Source of the DNA: Pogonophryne albipinna
Lineage: Eukaryota > Chordata > Actinopteri > Perciformes > Artedidraconidae
Direction: 5' to 3'
Assembly (NCBI GenBank): GCA_028583405.1
Contig: CM053251.1
Coordinates: 2,572,531-2,636,530, forward strand
Length of the DNA: 64,000 nt
In this document: piece after piece, positions 59,118-64,000 of the stretch
How the letters are laid out: the number at the start of each line of letters is the position of its first letter
How positions within the stretch are numbered: position 1 is the first letter of the stretch
Position numbers and translations under genes: made by a program
Notes under the pieces: model-generated
Database searches by the model: none
What the model was told of the DNA's origin: nothing
Seen by the model: only the letters and a program-made list of their open reading frames with translations

Positions 59118-60276
59118 GTCTGTTCCCTTTACCCTTAATTAACACTTTACACTCTTCAGTAGCACTTTATTATCACATTAATAACACTTTAGACCAGGGG
59201 TCACCAACCTTTTTTAGGATGAGGGCTACTTTCACAAAATAAAACAAGTCGGGGGCTACTTTTACTCCTATTTTTTGTTTTTTGCAGTGTATATATTTAG
59301 CACATTTTAACATTATTATATGCTTACCTTTAACCTTTGTGTGCGGTTTGGGTCTGTGGGACCCGTTTTCAATGTTTACTTAAATAACATGTATTCAATT
59401 TAATTATCTTAACCTGCTTTATTTGGGGGTGGACTTCACCTCCTCTAGTGGGGGTCCTCACCTCCTAATAATAAACATATTTGTAAAGTTGGGGGACACA
59501 AATGGGATTTCGAAAAGTGGGGGGGACATGTCCCCCGTGTCCCCAGTGGAAATGACGCCATGCGGGTGTGTGCGTCAAATGCAATAAATATATATGCAAG
59601 TTGCAACACACACAGAGTAAAACTCTGCCCCTCGTGCTGTATAGGCTGGCACGACTAGGCTGTTCAATGGGGCTGATGTGTTGTGTAGATTCTGCCAGAA
59701 GGAACATCACGGTGAAACTCCTTATGAAGCAGTGAGCTGCTGCTCCACATTGCTTTTCTTCCAGACTGCAACGCTGGTCCCGCAAATCAAGCAAGAACGT
59801 GATTGGTCGAACTTCATTAATTGAGTAAAGTTAGAACGATATTGGCAGATTCGGATTTCACGGATCAATAACTCATGAACAAGACGTTGTTCAGAGTGAC
59901 ACAAATGACGTCTCCTAAGTACCGTGGTAAGGTTGACAACGAACTACAATCACATTTTGATCAAAAAAAGCCAATACGTGCCGTCCTCTAAGCTGGACAC
60001 ATTACATTGGCCTCTATCTGCAGCTGGAGAAGAAACGAGTGCTCAGGGACCGTCTGCAAAGTGCAACTCCGAAAAAAGATAATACAATAATATTCAATAA
60101 CGTTACTATTATACAGTATATTACTATCACTACACCCATAAATAGTATCCTGTTGCTCATACTACAGCAGAGAGTTTGGAAGAATATGGTTTTGAATAAT
60201 TTTGGTGAATATTCTTATTATGGGAAATACGGAAACGTCTTTTAAAACTACAATTCCCAGTAGAGACGTCCCATAG
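59118..60276. other. Presumed intron with hAT-like remnants
   Basis: 'ccaggggtcaccaacc' at about 59196 looks like an hAT terminus without a clear partner. 59400-59540 resembles hAT-like repeats near 28500 and 37500. 60216-60277 repeats 6661-6727. Confidence 0.5.
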
Positions 60277-60277
60277 T
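60216..60277 (+). repeat. Short repeat shared with 6661-6727
   Basis: 'ttattatgggaaata' through 'cccagtagagacg' is found at both places with few differences, ending at 'ccatag' in both. Confidence 0.8.
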
Positions 60278-61135
60278 GATGAAGCCATATTTAGGAGCTT
60301 ATATTATTTAATAGTTATCCATTTATTTCATTGTTCTTTTTTGTTTATAGTAAATCTTCCTGTTAATTCTTATTTAAGTTTATCAAATAAGTTGTACTAT
60401 GCCTCTGTTTTTGTAAAGGCAGCCTTTGGGCACCGGGGGAGGGGATACCTGCTCTTTATATATATGGGAAACAGGTGGTAGTGAGCGGCGCACCCGGTAG
60501 GCCTATGGGTTTTTACCATCGGGTAAGAAGGAAGAGAAATGCTTGATGTGTATAATAAATCGCACTGAAACGACTTTTGGTCGGACCTTGATTTTTACCC
60601 ATGCGTAATATTCGCTGACGGGTGCCTCAGCGGCACTTTACTTTGCGTTATATTTATTTCTTATATTTTTATGATTTTGGCCGCTTTATAGTAAAAAACC
60701 CGCCTCATGAATGGATACTATTTTTTTGGAAACTCTTTTTCTGTGGATGGCCCGCTGCAAAGAGGGATAAAAGCATTTCCTTATTGCAACTTCCGTGAGT
60801 CGCGTGGAAAGACAAGAGAGGAGGACAGACGCCGGCCTCGTTTTGGAAATGTTTGTACGCGAGGCAGTGCGCGTGGGACTCGTGAGTAAACAAGCGGAAT
60901 ACATGAATGATGAGTCATGCTTGTTGTGATTTAATCAATGGATGCATACGCAAATGAAGATATGAGCCAAACGTGTCAAATTTTATGGATGGAATGATTA
61001 AACGCTTCATCAAAGAAATAAGGACGTCTGTGCAAGCCAGTTTTACGCACGCTGCGGAGAACAGCGTTATGGATTAACGCAGACGCAATCTGATCATAGG
61101 GATTGAATACAACTAAAAGCAACTCTCAAGTAAAA
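60278..61135 (+). mobile_element. Putative 5' LTR and leader of the BEL/Pao element
   Basis: Contains a TATA-like 'ctttatatatatggg' (about 60456) and AATAAA (about 60563), in LTR-like order. The exact LTR ends and primer binding site could not be fixed, because the 3' LTR lies outside the window. Confidence 0.45.
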
Positions 61136-64000
61136 ATGACTGAACCTAAAACTGCCATGGAGGCAGAGGATCTTTTAAAAACCCTCACGGCCACACGCAG
61201 AGGGAAACTTGGAGTGTGCACAAGAAAACTAAATGAAACTAAAGCCCTGCTCACTGACGATGGAAATGTTGATGATGTTGATGATTGCATGGATATGTTT
61301 AAAACAGCTATGGATGAATTCAATAAAGTGCATCATTCTCTCCAACAACTCTTATCTGAAGAGGAAAAGGACATTGATGTAACAGACTGGTATGAACCCA
61401 GAATTATGAACTTTAATTACTTTGCAAAGGAAGTTAAAGCATGGAGAAGAGAACGTATTGCACAACTACACGTTGATCCACTTGACAGTATCTCCAATGC
61501 CTCCAAAAGGACTACAACATCAAGAGCCTCATCTGCTGCTAAGTTAGCATCAGCAGAAAGGGCAGCTCTGGAGGCTAAGTCTGCTGCTTTAAAGGACATG
61601 CATGCACTGCGACTGGAGGAAACCATTCTCAAATCAAAAATGGAAAAGGTGGAGATGGAATCACAGATTGCAGCAGCAGATGCCAAAATGAGGGTACTTC
61701 TCAGCCCAAATGAGGATGATCATCTTGGCGATGCTATGAATGCTTATTTAGATGAAGAAGGTAAACTGGACAATATGGAGCAAACGTATACAGACACTTC
61801 TGTCTTGGAATTTATTGAAGTAGCTGCTGTACCTAAAACTCCACTACATAGAACAATTGTGGATTTCCATAAAAGATCTCGGCAAGCAAATGGTGCATCA
61901 AGCCCACAACTGGAAAATCCTGCAATCAACATTTTTACTCAGGAAAACCTCAACACACTGGCACAGAGACAAAAGGACATAGCTGATCTCATGATAATGC
62001 AACAAAATCTATCCCTGCTACCTAAGAGAGAGGTGCCTGTGTTTAATGGTGACCCACTCTCTTATCAACCTTTCATGCATGCATTCAGATACCTAATTGA
62101 AGAGAAAACTAGTAACTGCCAGGACAGGCTCTACTTTCTTGAACAGTTTACATCAGGTCAAGCCAGAGATCTGGTCCGTAGCTGTCTTCACATGGATGCA
62201 CCAAGAGGATATTCAGAGGCCATGCAACTTTTAAAGAGACATTATGGAAATGAAATGAAAATTGCAAATGCTTATCTGGATAAGGCACTCAACTGGACAG
62301 CTATCAAGCCAGATGATGGAAAATCTCTTCATGCCTACTCACTATACCTAAGAGAATGCCTTAACGCCATGCAGGACTTGGAGTACATGGATGAGCTAGA
62401 CGTCACATCAACGTTAAGACTAATTGTATCCAAGCTACCATATAAGCTCAGGGAAAGATGGCGCACAACAGCGTATGAAGAATTTCAAAAGAAAAACATC
62501 AGAGCTAGATTCAAACATCTGGTCGAATTCACCGAAAAGCATTCTGACATATTATTACACCCAGTGTTTGGAGAAATTAAAGACTCAAATCCCACTAAAA
62601 GGATAATCACCAACAATAGGACAACTGACCTCAGAACACCTAAAAGGAGCAGTAGCTTTGCCACGGCTGTCGCCGCAACTGAACATTATGACACCAGGCT
62701 ACAGGCATTTAAGGTGCAGCAACCCACCTACATCAAAGCTGCCCCTGCAACCCTATGTAGTTTCTGTCAAGGCAGGCATGCAGTAGTGGACTGCTTAAAA
62801 CTCAAATCAGAGCCTCACGACCAAAAGGTTAATTATCTAAAGACAAATGGTTACTGTTTTGGTTGCCTTAAGAAGGGTCACATGAGCAAAGACTGTACAT
62901 TGAAGCTAAACTGTCTAACATGCCAAAGGAAACATCCAACACTGCTGCATATTGATGAATTAAACTCAAAACAAGTCACCCTGCAAAACAGTATAACAGA
63001 ACCAAAGCGAGCGTCCATCAACAGTGCGAAGGTATCGGCTGATCAGTCAACAGGGGCCGGTGAGGATTGTGCCCTTGCTATTGTTCCGGTGCAAGTTAAA
63101 GCAGCAAAAGGAAGCAAGTATATTCAAACCTACGCCTTTCTTCACCCGGGGAGCACGGCCACATTCTGTACTGAAAACCTAATGAACCAACTGAATACTA
63201 AAGGACGAAAGACTGAAATTCTACTCCGCACAATGGGACAAAAAAGGAATGCAAAAAGCTATGAAATCACAGGTCTGAAAATAGGAAACATAGATGGAGG
63301 ACAATTTATCAACTTGCCCAAAGTGTATACACAAACTAAGATTCCTGTCTCAAAGGAAAACCTTCTCACACACTCTGATCTTGAAAAATGGCCTCATCTC
63401 AGTCAGATCCAAATCAAGGAAATTGATGCAGACATTGAAATGCTGATAGGGATGAATGTTCCCAAAGCCTTGGAACCCTGGGATATAATCCACAGTCAGG
63501 GTAATGGACCATATGCAGTGAAGACAATGTTTGGATGGGTGGTCAATGGGCCCCTCAAATCTCACACTGCTATGGATACTTCTGAAACAATGTCAGCAAC
63601 CGTCAATAGAATTTCACTGGATAATCTGAGGGACCAGCTAGTCTCGCAGTACAACCAGGATTTCCCTGAAAAGGAATATGAGGAAAAAAGAGAGATGTCA
63701 TGTGAGGACAGGACATTCATGGACTTGGCTGAAAGTTCAATAATCATCAAAAACGGACATTACAACTTACCTCTACCCTTCCGTGATAAGGACTTGGCCC
63801 TGCCTAACAATTACAACATGGCACTCCATCGCACAACCAACCTTGCTGGGAAATTCAAGAGGGATTCAGTTTACGCTGAAGAATATAAAGCCTTCATGGA
63901 AAAGGTACTGGAAAAGGGCTATGCCGAAAAGGTTCCACAAGATCAACTTCAAAGATCAGACGGCAGGCTCTGGTACATACCGCATCATGGGGTTTACCAT
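61136..64000 (+). CDS. BEL/Pao retrotransposon Gag-Pol, 5' half, runs off the window
   Basis: Open for 955 codons from ATG 61136 to the window end. Order: helical, Ala/Lys-rich Gag N-terminus; a DUF1759-like region from about residue 300 (VPVFNGDPLSYQPFMHAF); zinc knuckles at about 541-553 (CSFCQGRHAVVDC) and 574-587 (CFGCLKKGHMSKDC) with a third Cys/His pair group after them; a Pao-type aspartic peptidase around 668-775 (PGSTATFC, then GMNVPKALEPWD); and the start of the reverse transcriptase region (WYIPHHGVYH). The residue before PGS is His (codon 670), where the family has the catalytic Asp. No stop or frameshift was found, so the copy is young or maintained. Confidence 0.9.
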   Translation, partial: MTEPKTAMEAEDLLKTLTATRRGKLGVCTRKLNETKALLTDDGNVDDVDDCMDMFKTAMDEFNKVHHSLQQLLSEEEKDIDVTDWYEPRIMNFNYFAKEVKAWRRERIAQLHVDPLDSISNASKRTTTSRASSAAKLASAERAALEAKSAALKDMHALRLEETILKSKMEKVEMESQIAAADAKMRVLLSPNEDDHLGDAMNAYLDEEGKLDNMEQTYTDTSVLEFIEVAAVPKTPLHRTIVDFHKRSRQANGASSPQLENPAINIFTQENLNTLAQRQKDIADLMIMQQNLSLLPKREVPVFNGDPLSYQPFMHAFRYLIEEKTSNCQDRLYFLEQFTSGQARDLVRSCLHMDAPRGYSEAMQLLKRHYGNEMKIANAYLDKALNWTAIKPDDGKSLHAYSLYLRECLNAMQDLEYMDELDVTSTLRLIVSKLPYKLRERWRTTAYEEFQKKNIRARFKHLVEFTEKHSDILLHPVFGEIKDSNPTKRIITNNRTTDLRTPKRSSSFATAVAATEHYDTRLQAFKVQQPTYIKAAPATLCSFCQGRHAVVDCLKLKSEPHDQKVNYLKTNGYCFGCLKKGHMSKDCTLKLNCLTCQRKHPTLLHIDELNSKQVTLQNSITEPKRASINSAKVSADQSTGAGEDCALAIVPVQVKAAKGSKYIQTYAFLHPGSTATFCTENLMNQLNTKGRKTEILLRTMGQKRNAKSYEITGLKIGNIDGGQFINLPKVYTQTKIPVSKENLLTHSDLEKWPHLSQIQIKEIDADIEMLIGMNVPKALEPWDIIHSQGNGPYAVKTMFGWVVNGPLKSHTAMDTSETMSATVNRISLDNLRDQLVSQYNQDFPEKEYEEKREMSCEDRTFMDLAESSIIIKNGHYNLPLPFRDKDLALPNNYNMALHRTTNLAGKFKRDSVYAEEYKAFMEKVLEKGYAEKVPQDQLQRSDGRLWYIPHHGVYH

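Overview
This is nuclear DNA from a teleost fish. Three things point there: a six-exon beta-1,4-galactosyltransferase 1 type gene, exons of the fish-expanded C2H2 zinc-finger family (first exon beginning MSKVQMLLSL, last exon opening at 'DVQLLV'), and repeats typical of teleosts (L2/Maui, Rex3, fish L1 and Nimb-like LINEs, Tc1 with the 'cagtaccagtcaaaagtttgg' terminus, BEL/Pao, SCAN-type Gypsy, many short hAT-like elements, long CA/GT tracts). No bacterial operon, CRISPR array, tRNA or rRNA gene was seen.

Layout. 1-22012 is dominated by a very large inverted repeat (left arm 5-4876, right arm 18621-22012), with a 1000-N gap beginning exactly where the right arm stops being readable. The left arm and the sequence beside it hold a SCAN-type Gypsy element (1775 to about 9255). 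It is split by a 4.7-kb transposon (2642-7332) that has 109-bp terminal inverted repeats and a gene with a cysteine-rich CXC-like C-terminus. The Gypsy protease frame runs without interruption into zinc knuckles that look like the host protein CNBP. Between the arms lie a C2H2 zinc-finger last exon (11673-12892, minus), a three-level nest (Tc1 > MITE > solo LTR, 14130-16799) and a Rex3 tail. 22-31 kb holds an hAT-like MITE, a near full-length but broken L2 LINE (about 23300-27783), a deleted Gypsy element with 5-bp target duplications (29353-30822) and a tRNA-derived SINE. 31.8-37 kb holds exon-like pieces of an F-box-like gene on the minus strand, separated by a piggyBac-type element (32806-36194) that itself contains two nested hAT-like elements, and an isolated exon-like segment on the plus strand (36953-37040).

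The clearest host gene is b4galt1-like: six exons from 41675 to 51944, open throughout, 378 codons. Its introns carry a reverse-oriented L1, a SINE, an hAT nested in another hAT, two minisatellites and a long CA tract. Upstream, a foldback repeat ends about 118 bp before its start codon. Downstream are a TTAA-flanked MITE with a 35-nt palindrome, a piggyBac relic, a Nimb-like LINE (56420-58600), the first coding exon of another zinc-finger gene (58925-59117) and the first half of a BEL/Pao retrotransposon (open frame 61136-64000, running off the window).

Functional coupling is limited. Most coding-like sequence belongs to mobile elements in layers of successive insertion. The most unusual points are the CNBP-like capture in the Gypsy frame, a cysteine at the donor-selecting tyrosine of the galactosyltransferase, and a histidine at the expected catalytic aspartate of the otherwise open BEL/Pao frame.
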